Shown in pieces: positions 23,615 through 35,600 of a DNA stretch of 64,000 nucleotides (position 1 is the first letter of the stretch; each line of letters starts with the position of its first letter). Position numbers and translations under genes: made by a program. This stretch comes from Marsupella aquatica (Eukaryota > Marchantiophyta), in NCBI GenBank assembly GCA_973895155.1, contig OZ316898.1, forward strand, positions 19,158,001 through 19,222,000. Direction: 5' to 3'. A model generated the notes under the pieces. It saw only the letters and a program-made list of their open reading frames with translations, was not told the origin of the DNA and did not search any database.

Positions 23615-23955
23615 TGTTGGAAATCTGAGACTTGCGCTGTCTCAGGATCCTCCCACCATCATGCCAACTGCCTCAACCATTTAGTAGAGCCGTCGCCACA
23701 CTGTAATTAATTTGCTTACGGTTAGTCATTTAGTATTAGTCCAGTTACCTAATTAGTGTTGGCCATTAGTCGCTTGGGACAAAACCCACTTAGGATACTC
23801 TACCTCCGCTGCCGCTCATGGCCTCTGTTTGTCACTTCTGGTGGATCTTAATCCACGGCTCTTACTCTTTCTGGCTCTCAACGGTCTGACGTTAATACTG
23901 TATATAATTCACCTCGCTTCCGAGGACTAATTAAGCATTCTCAGAAATTCCTTCA
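23615..23955 (+). repeat. 3' LTR of the complete Copia element
   Basis: 341 bp. It differs from the 5' LTR at six sites, five of them transitions (for example GCGTTGT against GCGCTGT). Confidence 0.95.
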
Positions 23956-24095
23956 CTAAGCAACTGGTTTTGTGGCTTTTGCTCTATGTTTTGTAGAATG
24001 TTCTAAGCAACTGGTTCTGTGGCTTTTGCACTATGTTTTGTCAAAGGTTCTAAGCAACTGGTTCTGTGGCTTTTGCACCGAGTTTTGTCTACTTG
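23956..24095. repeat. 47-bp minisatellite, right part
   Basis: CTAAGCAACTGGTTYTGTGG starts at 23956, 24003 and 24050, with a period of 47 bp. Together with 16909-16964 this makes about four copies. Confidence 0.9.
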
Positions 24096-27000
24096 TCCAG
24101 TGAAGCGAGAATGCTCTCAAAATCATATTGGACAGCTTGCATGTACCATTTGATGTCTCCTACGGTTGATGTTCACTCTCGCACACTGGGAGGTGCAGCT
24201 CAGTGGGTAGAAGAATCACGTCTGTTTATTGTCTCGCAATATTGACACAGATTAGAAAGTTAGGCTCGAAATTCTCCTCGTTGATTACTGCGGGCAGGTG
24301 ACACGAATGCCGATGTTGAAGTAAATTTCTCTGACTCAGATTCCGTCTCATTTCGGAAAGTGAGAACCCTGATGTGGTCTCGGATGTGATCAACGCTCCC
24401 GAAGCATGAACAGATTCGAGCCGAAACGGATACACTACATAAGAATGATTGGGATCACAGGTTTTGCAATAAGATGTATGGAGTTGGAGATAGACTTGAG
24501 AGATTTGTGAAATTAGACGGTGAGCATGCTCTAATTGAGAAATCGCGTTGCTGAGGCCGAAAAAAATCAGGACAATTGGTGCTAGGTTCTATTGCAGGTG
24601 CTTCCGAGAAAGGCAATGTTGAGGTCGTTTGGCTGCTATCTGGTAATTGCTATAGCTAATGAAGTTGTTGCTGTTTGAGAATAGTTTCCTATGGAAGACT
24701 AAAGTCCGACGGAACCGGAGAGTGTCTCATTATGCGTTTCGCACGATATTGAATTCGGAAACCTGATGTGATAAGCACCAATAATAAACAACTTCGAGCT
24801 GGCTCCTACGGAAATGGAATCACTACGAATGATGCACGGCAGGGTGTCGGATTGTCCTCGTTGATCGCCCAACCGTCACTGCCAGTACATCCCCCTGGAG
24901 AGATCGGATCGACTTTATTGTGCTCTTGATTATTTCAACACTATGGTGTGGCGAACCTGACAGCAACTTCGTTCAACTATGGAAACGAGAAACGGCAGAA
25001 TGCATCGCATTTTCAATTTATTCCACAATTTTACTCAGCATGTCATGAACGCGGTTTCTCCAACAGTTAATTGCCACAATTGAGCTGTTTCTCTCCCTCA
25101 GATTACTCAAGCTCTAGATGTAATCAGTTCCGTCGTCATCGAAATGCGACCACTGCGCGTCCTGGGGTGTTCTCGGAATTTCAAGTTCAATCCTCACAAG
25201 ATAGAATTAATCGAGCGTCATTCACAACTTACGATGCCAACCTCACGTTGCAACTCAAGGGCCAACTCGAGTGTCCGGATATTAAAGTTCATTTCTGAGC
25301 TCCCGGTTCTATCTTGTATTGATCTGGGTGAAGATCTCAGGCTGTGAATCGATCGTAGTTTCATCATTGAGGACCCTGTCCATTTGAGAGGTAACGATCA
25401 ATTTTTGCAATTTTGATAGGCGTGCGGCGTGCGACCCGTGAACAGAATGGATAGAATTGCCTCAAATAGAAATGTATGGCAGAGTAATCTGTTCGAGCAG
25501 AGTACCTCCTCAAACTCAAGAACGTCGATCTGGACTGGATTGGATTACTGTGACCACCACACCACAAAGTACTAGGAAGGATCGAAGACCTTGTCGGCCC
25601 ACGAATTTGCGATCTGCAGGTCGCATCCCATAGATCTGAAGCCAGAGCTCACCCAGTCAATCTTTCTTACAAGACCTAAACGAGGACCTCTTCGTTTGAT
25701 CTCGTCTCTGCGGGAATGAAATTCTGGCTACTAAGCATCCTTTACACCGACTTTCCATCCTTTCGGTCAACTTCAACGATGCGAATCGTACTTCGCCTTG
25801 GCATCTGATGTACCGGGAATGTAACGCATACCAGTTCTGGCCATGTCATAAACTCCTCTTGTCGATGGATATCATCGACAACCTTAGACCAGATCAGGCG
25901 ATTTAGATGAGCTTGAGTGGATCGAGCCTCGAAATTGAGTTTAGTCCGTGATTGGTGTCGACCAAATGCCCCGGATCGAGATTCTTCTCCAATGCTGGTC
26001 AGCTTAGAGCTAAGACACTGTGAGACCGACTAATGTGACGAGTAAGGGAGTACAGTATGACACTCATTACTCTCATACACGTACACACAATGTTTGATTT
26101 TGTGTGGAGTCAATGAAAACATTATGACACTGAGAACTACAAATAGAGCAATGAAAACATTATGACACTGACACCTACAAAAAGAGCACGACTCCTGTGA
26201 CACTGCCAAAAGAATGATGTTGTGACGCAGGGAAAAATGAAGATTGGAATCTACTCTGTAAACGCAGAATGCTCATTACCAAATTCGCGCCTGAGAAAAC
26301 CTTGATGATGAGCTACCCATAGTTGGAATCCCCAGCATTCTTCTCCCTTCTGTTCGGTAATTTCTTTGATAATTGAAGAGCGATGAAGATTTCTGTTGTA
26401 CGTCCAATTAGCCGGCAACCCACATACTCTTACACATCGTGAGCTCCCCGAAATTGACAAAATATTTATCATGCTTGCTCATGTCATACAAGAGAGTTCT
26501 GTGTTGAAGTGCAATTGGCTCAACCGCTCCTCTCGGTCGTCTCGTGGTTCTATATGGTGTTCTCTGGACTATGGCTAATCGGAAGTCCAGGTTCATATGT
26601 TATCCATTAAACGAGATTGCCGATCCAAGGTCGTTGCCTTGTTTTGCGGGCAATGTGATTGACTGATTTTCTCTGATCCTGTCAGGATGGATCTCAAGGA
26701 TATGTAATGCGGTGTGAATAGTAAATCCGGAGAGGAGAATGATGACAAATCAACGCAGCCAAAGAGGGCTTGTCCGTAAACACCCCCACTTTTGCAAAAG
26801 ATACTCAGTCCTTGGCCAACCGGAGCTGTCAACCGAATTAAGAACTACCTGATGATGGATTGCCTAACTATTTCCCCGACAGCAAAGCTCGGTGACTTGC
26901 TCGATAATGAAAGAGCAACCGGGCCTTGGTGTTGTCAACTGCTGTCACTGAGGACACGATGGAGAGAATTTGACGAGGTGAGAAGTTTAAAAGTTCACCA

Positions 27001-27381
27001 AAATACTTGACATTGTAGATCCACTCCAGTAGCTGGCGGGATACACAATTATTTCCAAGCTCCAAGCCGACTCGTCAAGCCGCCTGGAGGGGGCAGGCGA
27101 ATGTTACCAACGAAACACCTGTACAACGGGATAGTTGTCCCAAACGAACTGTTACAGTGGAAAGAGAATGGAGCTCTTCGATCTGCATTACGTCACATCC
27201 CGTCAGCAGGTTATCACTTGGACATCTCATAAGGATACTCCGCTCGTGCATCAAACGGCCAGGCAGATAGAACCACCGAGATAATTTTATTTCATCTTTC
27301 GTGTAAAATCATTTTGCTGGGAAAATATTTCCGAATTCCGAGATGGACGAGCTAGCTAGCTAAAGAACTAAAATCTAAAAC
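24096..27381. other. Intergenic region, no recognised gene
   Basis: All open frames are short and have no family resemblance. The DNA shows faint, highly diverged internal similarity (for example 24300-24460 and 24720-24840, both with TTCGAGC and GAATGAT words), as expected of an old decayed repeat. At 26110-26190 a unit of about 41 bp (CAATGAAAACATTATGACAC) occurs twice. The last few hundred bases probably include the 3' untranslated region of the RABA gene. Confidence 0.5.
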
Positions 27382-28041
27382 CTATGCTGAACAGCAGCCA
27401 ACTTTTTTCAATGCGGTGACATCGTCCTTGTTTCCAACGCTAATAGTTGTACCTGCCCCTACCCCAGCCCCATTAGATGGATCCTCGCCAACATCAAGCG
27501 CCTTCTTACTCACCACACTGTAAATCTGAGTCAGAATCTGTTTAAAGGCATTTTCCACATTGGTCGCCACGAGAGCAGAGGTTTCCATAAAGAAAAGGCC
27601 CTCTCTCTCTGAGAATGACTGGCCATCCTCTGTAGACACCGCTCTCAAGTGGCGCAAATCTGATTTGTTCCCGACGAGCATGACCACGATGTTCGCGTCC
27701 GTGTGGTCCTTGAGCTCTTTCAGCCATCTTTCAATGTTCTCGAAGGTGCCGTGTCTTGTGATATCATAGACTAACAGCGCGCCCATGGCTCCACGATAGT
27801 ACGCACTCGTGATAGCTCTGTACCTTTCCTGGCCTGCCGTGTCCCATATCTGCGCCTTGATGAGCTTGCTTTCCACATTGATGCTCCGGGTCGCGAACTC
27901 CACACCGATGGTGGACTTCGATTCCAAACTAAACTCATTGCGCGTAAACCTTGCGAGAATGTTGGATTTGCCAACACCGGAGTCTCCGATCAGAACAACC
28001 TTGAATAGATAATCGTAATCGTCCTCTGATCTGTACGCCAT
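27382..28041 (-). CDS. RABA: Rab11/RABA small GTPase
   Basis: A 219-residue Ras-superfamily GTPase. The P-loop is GDSGVGKS (19-26), switch I holds Thr44 in TIGVEF, the DTAGQE box is WDTAGQE (66-72, catalytic Gln71), the base-binding motif is NKSD (125-128), and ETSA lies at 153-156. The C-terminus GCCSA carries two cysteines (216-217) for geranylgeranylation. The sequence [20 protein letters not shown] and the tail [12 protein letters not shown] are typical of plant RABA, most like RABA1. Plants use these proteins at the trans-Golgi/recycling endosome for secretion to the plasma membrane and cell plate. Length is normal and all nucleotide-binding motifs are intact. The coding region has no intron, whereas many plant RABA genes have one or more, so a retrocopy is possible, though no poly-A or flanking duplication is evident. 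Confidence 0.95.
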   Translation of the reverse strand: MAYRSEDDYDYLFKVVLIGDSGVGKSNILARFTRNEFSLESKSTIGVEFATRSINVESKLIKAQIWDTAGQERYRAITSAYYRGAMGALLVYDITRHGTFENIERWLKELKDHTDANIVVMLVGNKSDLRHLRAVSTEDGQSFSEREGLFFMETSALVATNVENAFKQILTQIYSVVSKKALDVGEDPSNGAGVGAGTTISVGNKDDVTALKKVGCCSA

Positions 28042-28647
28042 CCTTTGCGCCTTCTGTCAGCAAGGTCCTTTCAAGTCGCTGGTATGTTGCCAACACAGAA
28101 ACGTCGCGGAGCTGCGATCGATTTGTATCAAATGAATAGATCTCCCAAGATCTAAAACCACCGTGTAGGTGTACGCTCCTGAGAAACAGCAACAGAGGAC
28201 ACTAATTTAACAGATCTGAGCATCCGGCCAGTCTGTCTGCCCTCTAGCTCGAGATGTATCCCGTGTTCAGTCCACCTTTCCACGATGGGTCCGTCCTGAT
28301 CACAATTGGTAACGATAATCGTGATGTTCCACGAGCCGAAGTATACTTGCTTTCTCAAAGAAGCCTTGGTTGACATCCATATTCGATTGGGCGAAATTTA
28401 CCGCAATTGGAGTCGTACACCGCTGCGCAACCAGTCGAGGTCGGTGGCGATGGCGATGGCGGATGCCGCCCCGATCGGAAGCGGATCTAGAGCTTCCGCG
28501 TCGACGAGAGAGGGCGTCGCGATGTCACAACACTCTCGACCTTGCTCGATGAAGAGACGACGTCCGCAAAACAATGTCACAGAAACAGAGCCGAAGTGTG
28601 TGTTTCAAGAGAAGAGAAGCTGAAGCGTGACACCAGAGTAAGGTGCG
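28042..28647. other. Upstream region of the RABA gene
   Basis: Probable leader and promoter of the minus-strand gene. No clear TATA box is assigned. Open frames of about 60-100 codons on both strands match nothing. Confidence 0.4.
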
Positions 28648-29510
28648 CCATGACCGTCCGTCAACGGCGATGACTGTACCTATGACGGCCGTCAGAAGCG
28701 CAACATTTCCGCTGGCCCTGAGAAATTGACAATATCGAAGGATTTGCTATGCGAAATTCCATTAAATATGTTAAAGGGGGGCGGGGGGAGGGGGAGGAGG
28801 GGGGGCGGGGGGAAATGATACTCCCTTGTCCGGTAGACAAAAACCATACAATGGGGATAGACTAATTGGAAGTATTCTGTCACATTACTGTGCCTCTGAG
28901 TTGCAAAAATGGGAGCATTTTGACTAACGTAGGGGTCTATCCTGGCTTCATGTTGTAAAGGGGGAGAACACGTTATATTGAAAACTAAATGTGATGTGAA
29001 ATGAGAGGGAAGATAAAATCAGAGTGCCAAAATAATCTAAAGTTTAAATTATACAAGTGATGCATCTTGTTAATACATATTAAAATAAGAATATATGATA
29101 AAAATTAGACAAAACATTGTATATGTCATACAATAGTGTGAAAAGCAAATTGTCATCTTCGTCTATGTTGGTTTTTGCAATATTCATTTATTATACTCTT
29201 GGGTCCCATTTTGAAGAAAATTCATGTATTCTCTTGGGTCCCACTTTTAGAAGCTGTCTACAAGAGAGTTAGGTATGCTCTCACCATCAACGGCAATGAC
29301 TGAACCTGTGACGGCCGTCAGAAGCGACAACATTTACGCGGGCCCTTAGAGTGCTGAAGGATTTGCTTCGTCATTTAAGGAAAAGCAAATGTCCCTTTTG
29401 TTTGTTCTGCAAAATTCATTTATTACAGTATGTCGGGTTCCATTTTTAGTAAATTTCATTTAGTATAATCTCTTCGGTCCCACTTTTAGAAGCTGTCCAT
29501 GTATGGAGTT
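28648..29510. repeat. Diverged duplicated blocks upstream of RABA
   Basis: Block A (about 28648-28755, TATGACGGCCGTCAGAAGCG ... GAAGGATTTGCT) recurs at about 29277-29380. Block B (about 29168-29275, ATTCATTTATTATACT ... CCCACTTTTAGAAGCTGTC) recurs at about 29402-29505. The order A, B, A', B' suggests one tandem duplication of a longer unit with sequence inserted or lost since. Confidence 0.75.
28776..28812 (+). other. G-rich tract with G-quadruplex potential
   Basis: Five or more runs of four to seven Gs separated by one to two bases, about 740 bp upstream of the RABA start on the opposite strand. The minus strand, which is the RABA sense strand, is C-rich here. Confidence 0.75.
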
Positions 29511-31319
29511 CCGTTCAAAACGGCCTCTGTCCCCAAAGTTTTGGAGGACAAAGTACTACACCTTTTTACTCTGTTAATATTTTTTATTAATTATGGTAAC
29601 CAGGATCACTATGTTTTGCTTGGGGATGTGGGGATGACAAACCCTATGCCCGTGCGTTACAGAGCGAAATGAGGGCCGGCCCATAGAGAGTCGGGCCAGG
29701 GGGCGAGAGGCAGGGCGAGAACATCGAGACCGACGGGAGGGCAAGGCAGGGCATCAGGGCAAGGCATCGCGAGCATTGATGCCTATATACGTATATCGCA
29801 AGGGGGGCCCATAATAAGGCACGGGTGTGGGAGGTCTTGCCAGAGAGGGCAAATGCGAATCAAACGGATACGATAATCCTTTGAAATATCTTACGGCCAG
29901 TTTTGATTCCCGCCGATTTTGAATTTCATGACAGGACGAAGGACAAAAAAAGGCGGGATCACTTATTATAGCTGTAGACGAGAATGATATACCAAGCAGA
30001 TCGTGTGGAATTATTTTTTGCCTTGAAACCAAATGCACCCATCCAACACAGGATAGATGATCACCTTAGCAGGATGCACCTGTTTAGGGTACCATACTGA
30101 GTGATCTGACAAGGACCCAAACCAGGAGGTAAACACGGATAAACCATGGTCACATAATACACTAGCTATGGGCTGAAGAGAAACCAATACTAGCTCTACA
30201 CCCCACCCATACAGACACACATAACCTCCACCACCCATGCATGTGGATGGGAGGCTTATTCAATTGATAAGAGAGTTGATTTCCAATTTGTGTCAAGTAT
30301 TTGTGTGCTAAAGGCTTTGTATTGTGAACCCCACTATGGAATGGGGTTTCTAAGAGTCATCTACTTTTGAAGCTTAAACCCATAACCTTAGTTGTCAAAA
30401 TAAAACCTTTTATTGCTGGGCCATGTTTACAGGGATGATAATTTTATCTAGTCGGACTAGTAACCTCTGCACTTTTTAAATCCAAGAGTATGTAATATTG
30501 TACTTCCAATTGTAAAATCTTATACCTCATGTTTTCATTTTGTGTGGTTGACAACAATGGGGTCTCAAGCCTCAGGATTTAATGGACCTTAACTTAGTAG
30601 TTTAAAGCTAAGATAGAAAAAGTTATGAACTATAATACTCATCATCCATAACTTTTTGCCATTAAGATTGGTCAGATGTCATAAGTCACTGTAGAGAGGA
30701 TATTGGAAAAAACTTATTTTAAATAACCCTATGAAAAACCATATGGCCAAAAGCTGACTTTGAGACACCCTCATAAACGAATTTCACTCGTCCAGAACCC
30801 CATCTACAGTGGATAGGTGCCCCATGTATAAGTGCATTCCATGGGTACCTGCAGGTGGGTCATGTAGTCCCCTCATAATACAACATTATTCTTTGTAAAT
30901 GCACCCAAAAATGCACAATTTGTAATGTGCAGCTCATTTTTGTCTATTAGAGTGCACATGCATTAATCAATTATTGCACCACATATGCTTGGACAACTAC
31001 ACATGGTAGTTTCATGCACTTATCCAGTTGAATCGTGCAGTACAAGGATTCCAGGTATAAGGAGTCCCATGCAAATGACCTGACAAAACACTTGCAGCAG
31101 TGCATAAGTGGTTTCACATGCACTTATTGGAAAGTGCAACATGCACATATCATGATGCCCATGTACTTATGGCATCTCAGTGTTACTTGGCAAATGTACA
31201 GAAGCTACAATTGTGATCAAGACTTCTAGAGTGAAACCTCTAGACCGTAACTCTAGGGTCGCACCAAATGTATGTGGATGGAGAGAATGGGATGTATCGT
31301 ATGTCAAGCTGATGATGCA
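29511..31319. other. Intergenic region containing one SINE
   Basis: Apart from the SINE at about 30000-30300 I see no gene. 29660-29770 is unusually GC-rich (GGGCCAGGGGGCGAGAGGCA) compared with its surroundings. 30300-31300 is AT-rich with no coding or repeat structure that I can support. Confidence 0.5.
30005..30300 (-). mobile_element. tRNA-derived SINE, diverged copy
   Basis: On the minus strand a tRNA-like head (box-A-like ACACAAATTGG, then box-B-like remnant near 30250) leads into a body shared with 61385-61697: GGTTTCTCTTCAGCCC, TACCTCCTGGTTTGGGTCC and ATCTATCCTGTGTTGG. The two copies have the same block order and differ by many substitutions and small gaps. It is non-coding. Confidence 0.6.
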
Positions 31320-32020
31320 TGATTATTTTTGTCACCATCTCTAATGTCATTCAAAGAATGGGCATTGATGCTCATAGTGCATAACGTAGATAAGTGCAGG
31401 CTTGGGTTGTCTTCCCGGGACCCTGCCCTGCTTATTTTTGTCATCATCTCTACTATAATTCAAAGAATGAGCATTCACGCTCACAGTGCATAAAGTGGAT
31501 AAGTGCAGGCTTGGGTTGTCGTCCTGGGAACTTGCACTTAGACAAGGTAGATTGTACTTAGACAAGGTGCACTTAGACAAGGTAAATTTAGCTCATAGTG
31601 CATAGCATGGATAAGTGCAGGCTTGGGTGGTCTTCCCAGGAACCTGCACTTAGACAAGGTAGACTGTACTTAGACAAGGTAAATTGTAGCTCATTGTGCA
31701 TAACATAGATAAGTGCAGGCTTGAGTGGTCTTCCCGGGAACCTGCGCTTAGACAAGGTAGACTGTACTTAGACAAGGTGCACTTAGACAAGGTAAACTGT
31801 AGCTCATGGTGCATAATGTGGATGAGTGCAGGCTTGGGTTCCCTGAATCTGCACTGCTTATTTTTGTCATAATCTCTACTGTCATTCAAAGAATGGGCAT
31901 TCACACTCATAGTGCATAAAGTGGATAAGTGCAGGCTTGGGTTGTCTTCCCAGGAACCTGCACTTAGACAAGGTGGACTGTAGTTAGAGGTGCCCTTAGA
32001 CAAGGTAGACTGTAGCGTAA
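31320..32020. repeat. Complex tandem array upstream of the U11-48K-like gene
   Basis: The core GTGCATAANGTGGATAAGTGCAGGCTTGGG (quoted as the two parts GTGCATAANGTGGATAAG and GTGCAGGCTTGGG) recurs at about 31377, 31485, 31598, 31697, 31807 and 31912. The period is therefore about 100-115 bp. Between cores lie short runs of CTTAGACAAGGTAGACTGTA. Open frames on the minus strand (for example 31650-32003) come from the repeat. Confidence 0.85.
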
Positions 32021-32677
32021 TGTCAAGAGTTTTTGAAGTTCAGACTTTTATCCTCGTGTTTGGGACTGAGAGAATCTACCTGTGTGAGTATTGAGTAGGC
32101 CCGGGAGTGGGCTTTGCGGCAAAAGCTGCGTAATTCTCTGCTCACGGGCGTCATGATGCCTCCATGTTTGGTCCACTTCCCGAAAGCCAGAGGTTCCGGT
32201 GGTCGTCTTTCAGTTGCTTTGCTTTACGCTTTGCCTGAAATGCCTGAAATGCCTGAACAGTCATCAAAACGGAAAGTGGGGAAGGAAGGAATGGATTGAG
32301 CGTTGAATATTTTGAGCTTCGGATCATAGATGCCATCGGTCTGCACTGACCTTTTACAGGTGGAAAGGAGATGCACATGTCTGCAGAAAATGGGGAAAGC
32401 GGGTCTTCATTGCGAGTGGAACGCAGATGATATCGGTCTTTCGTGTTCTTTTTCAGCTGGAACAGGATTTGTGCATGTGTTCAGCTGGAACAGGCTTAGC
32501 GATGGCTTCAGGTGATGATTTCTTGTGGTGAAACAGGGAAAGAGTTCCTGAAGTTCTCCACCGACTGTGTGGGGAGGCAGAGAGTGACAGAGTCAGGGTA
32601 CATTCCCTTCTGGAGAAGAAACACGGAGATATACGAGATTGGGGTTCGAGGCATTCGAGAGGAAGAGAGAATTGGAG

Positions 32678-35600
32678 ATGGCTGATCACCACCAGTATAC
32701 AGGGCCTCCAGGGGGCCCTATCTCGGTACCTCCCTGGGCTCCTCCTCCTCGTCCTCCTCCTCTGAAAGCCCCTCCACCTTCGCCTGCTCGTCTTCCTCCT
32801 CTTGCTCCTCCTCCTCCGCCGTTGCAGATCCATCAACCGCAACACCTCATGCATCCGCCTCCTCCTTTTCCCCCCTTTCTTCCAGGCCATCCTGGCAATC
32901 CAGGTTTTCATGGCACTCCAGGTTTTGTACATGGATTTGTGCCGCAGCAGCAGCAGCAACATCATTACTACAATGTGGGTCCTCATGCTTTCCCCTTTCA
33001 TAGCCCCCCTCCCAACCAAAGCTCGTTTGGATCTCCTCCTCTTCCTTTCCCTCCTCCACCGCCTCAAAGGGCACCACCTCAAATGGGTCCGGGAATGGTT
33101 TCTTCGATTCAAAGTTCGGACTTAGGAGCTGCCCATTTTAGGGGCAGCGATGCTGCTCAATTCGGGCAGTACAACAGAACTTCTCCACTCGGAATTGCAA
33201 GAATCGAGAATTTAGGGTTCAGCAAAGAGGAGGAGGGGGTCGTTGTGATTGAGAAGGCTATAGAGCAAACCCAAAAGGAGAAAACAGTCGACGTAACGGA
33301 GCTTTTATCTCAGATTCGTGCTCTTGTCGGTCAAGCTGAGGAGGCTGTACAAAAGGTTGGAAAGTTGGGCATGTTGGAGCCCTCAATTGCAGGACCTCAT
33401 TTAGTGACATGCCCTCATAACCCCACTCATCGAGTCTCTCCAAAGGTCCTGTTCAAACACTTTCTTTGCTGCCCTTCAAGCCCTAAACCCAAGTTGGACG
33501 CTCAGAAGCTCATCTCCTCTCTCCAATACCCCCACTGGCAAGATCACGACGAAGACACTGGACCTGAGAAGGACGATCACAAACCCGTAGAATTGCAATC
33601 TATTACCTTAGACGCCGGGAGAGACCCGAAGTCTTCAGTTCCATTCAGTGAAAACTTGACGGAAGGTGAGGTTCAAGTGGACAAAGGAAATGTGAAAGAT
33701 CAGATTCTAGTTTCAGGACCTGGAAAAGGCGAATCAAGGAAAGCTGCTGTTGGCAGTGACGTCGATATATGGGGAGGCGGTTTCTTCTACAAGGATTCCC
33801 CTGCGGTTGTTCAGGCACCATTACCAACACCTTATCCGGCGACAGAAATGTCCGATCAATTGGGTGCAAAATTGGAAAGCAAAAATGCAACTTCGGAAGG
33901 GATCGGCAGTCTCGTTAAGAGGGGAATGTGTGGAGATGGTTTAGGGCAGCTTCTTCCCTCAAGATTCTGGTTGTTACTGAGAGAGATAGAGGCGTGGAAA
34001 GAATTCCCTACTCGGTGTTCCACTTTGGCTCTCCAGGCAGCAGCAGGAGTAAGGAGGATTCGGAGAAAAGTGGTCTCGGAGTGGGTACTCATGCAAGCTC
34101 CCGCCCATGGGGTGGTAATTGATTCAGCCATGGCGAGCCACATCCATACTCTGGCCAGAATCTGCTTGAAATCTCTGCAAACGGAAGCATCCACTCTGAT
34201 TGACCATCCCTGTTACTTTTCAATTAGTAGAGGTAGTCCCCCATCGCCTGGAAAAGACACCTCCCAAAAGTTTGATCTTGCAGAGAGATGTGGAACGGAC
34301 GATGAGTTATCCATTGCGCAGGACGCTAGCGGTCTTATAAAAGTGAAGGAAGAACCAGCTCTAGTCATAGGCGATGTAGGTCGAAGTTTGAAGGTGTCTC
34401 TTCTTGATTGCCCTCATCTATTTCAAAGTGGGCACTGGCTCGCTTCTCAACTGTCCTCCCTGTTTGGCCCTTTACAGAGCAAGGCGTTAGTTTTGAAGTT
34501 GTTTAAGCACTGTCTTGTTATGTGTGGACGAAATTTGGCTTCCTCCTTTATAGGCCCCTTCAGGAAGCAGGCAACTGAAGACCCTGTGCACTTGAGTAGA
34601 TGTCTTCCAAATCAGGATGGGGATGTGAAGCCATCAACGGACTTGCAGATTCACCAAGACGCAAGGCAGATTCATAGTGAGTTTGTGAAATCAATGGATG
34701 AAGCAGTGGACGGACGTGCTCTTCCATTGTGGGTGGAAACGGCCATTGCTGCTGTACGTGAACGGGCAGTTTTAGAGAGCTACTTGAGAGCCCTGACATA
34801 TCCCAGCATAGCGGCAAAATTTCAAATGTGAGTATGAACCAACTGATGTCTATAGTCTAAATTTCAGACATCGAATTGCAGCGCCGGGTACTTTGTGTGA
34901 CTATGAGACCATTACGGGACAGATTATCCTGAGTTTTGGTAGGAAAGAACTCAATGCTAGGAATCAAGAGGATAAATTGTATGGGCTTAAACCATCAGAC
35001 ATCAAGATTAGATTTGTGATGCTCTTGCCTCTCTCTTGCATGCTGCGGTTCTTCACAGGATCCAAGAGCATGAAGCCACAGTGACGATGGCTGCAGCAGA
35101 ACGACGTAATCGAGAGAACTATAGAGCAGTTGTGGAGCATGATGGCCTGATTTGGCACCGATCTCAATTAGAGGTATGTGATCTTCGTTTCTCGACATCT
35201 GTTGTTAATGATCGGCACGGAAGAAATCTCGCAGTCGCTCCTAATTTCTGCATAACAAGTTGCTGCACAAAATGTTACGTAAAGTTTTTACTCCACAGGA
35301 GTCCGGATGGCGTTTGGACTTTTTGGACAAATTATAGCTCAAAATTGCGTAAGAGGATTCATGTTGATATTTCGCACAGGAGAAAAACAAGAACAAATCC
35401 AGAGAAGAAATATTGGCTGAGGAGCGAGACTACAAGAGACGGCGCATGTCGTACAGAGGGAAAAGACTGAAACGGAATCCCACGGAGGTAGGCATCCTTT
35501 ATGATAGATCCACAGTTAGAACCTCAATGCAAATGGCTGACGGCGGGCAGAACATAGGCTAGGAAACTCTACTTTTGTCGATAACTCCTCACTAGTAGAA

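Larger units (their letters stand above)
16965..23955 (+). mobile_element. Complete Copia retrotransposon with two LTRs and nested insertions
   Basis: The LTRs at 16965-17305 and 23615-23955 are both 341 bp, begin TGTTGG and end CTTCA. The five bases CTAAG flank both sides (16960-16964 and 23956-23960) as a target-site duplication. A primer binding site and a polypurine tract are present. Six substitutions separate the LTRs, five of them transitions, which points to a recent insertion. The interior is broken by three inserted elements (18154-18390, 19328-20409, 21224-21511) and several frame breaks, so it cannot encode a working polyprotein. About 5.4 kb remains when the insertions are removed, a normal size for plant Copia. 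Confidence 0.95.

Noticed and set aside
28306-28623. 105-codon plus-strand frame upstream of RABA
   Set aside because: No family resemblance, and it overlaps the probable promoter or leader of a gene on the other strand.
31320-32020. Regular repeats considered as a CRISPR array
   Set aside because: Units contain no unique spacers of constant length, and the sequence is clearly eukaryotic.
32453-33112. Minus-strand 219-codon basic open frame
   Set aside because: It is the shadow of the proline-rich N-terminal region of the U11-48K-like gene (proline codons give Arg/Gly/Trp-rich frames on the other strand).
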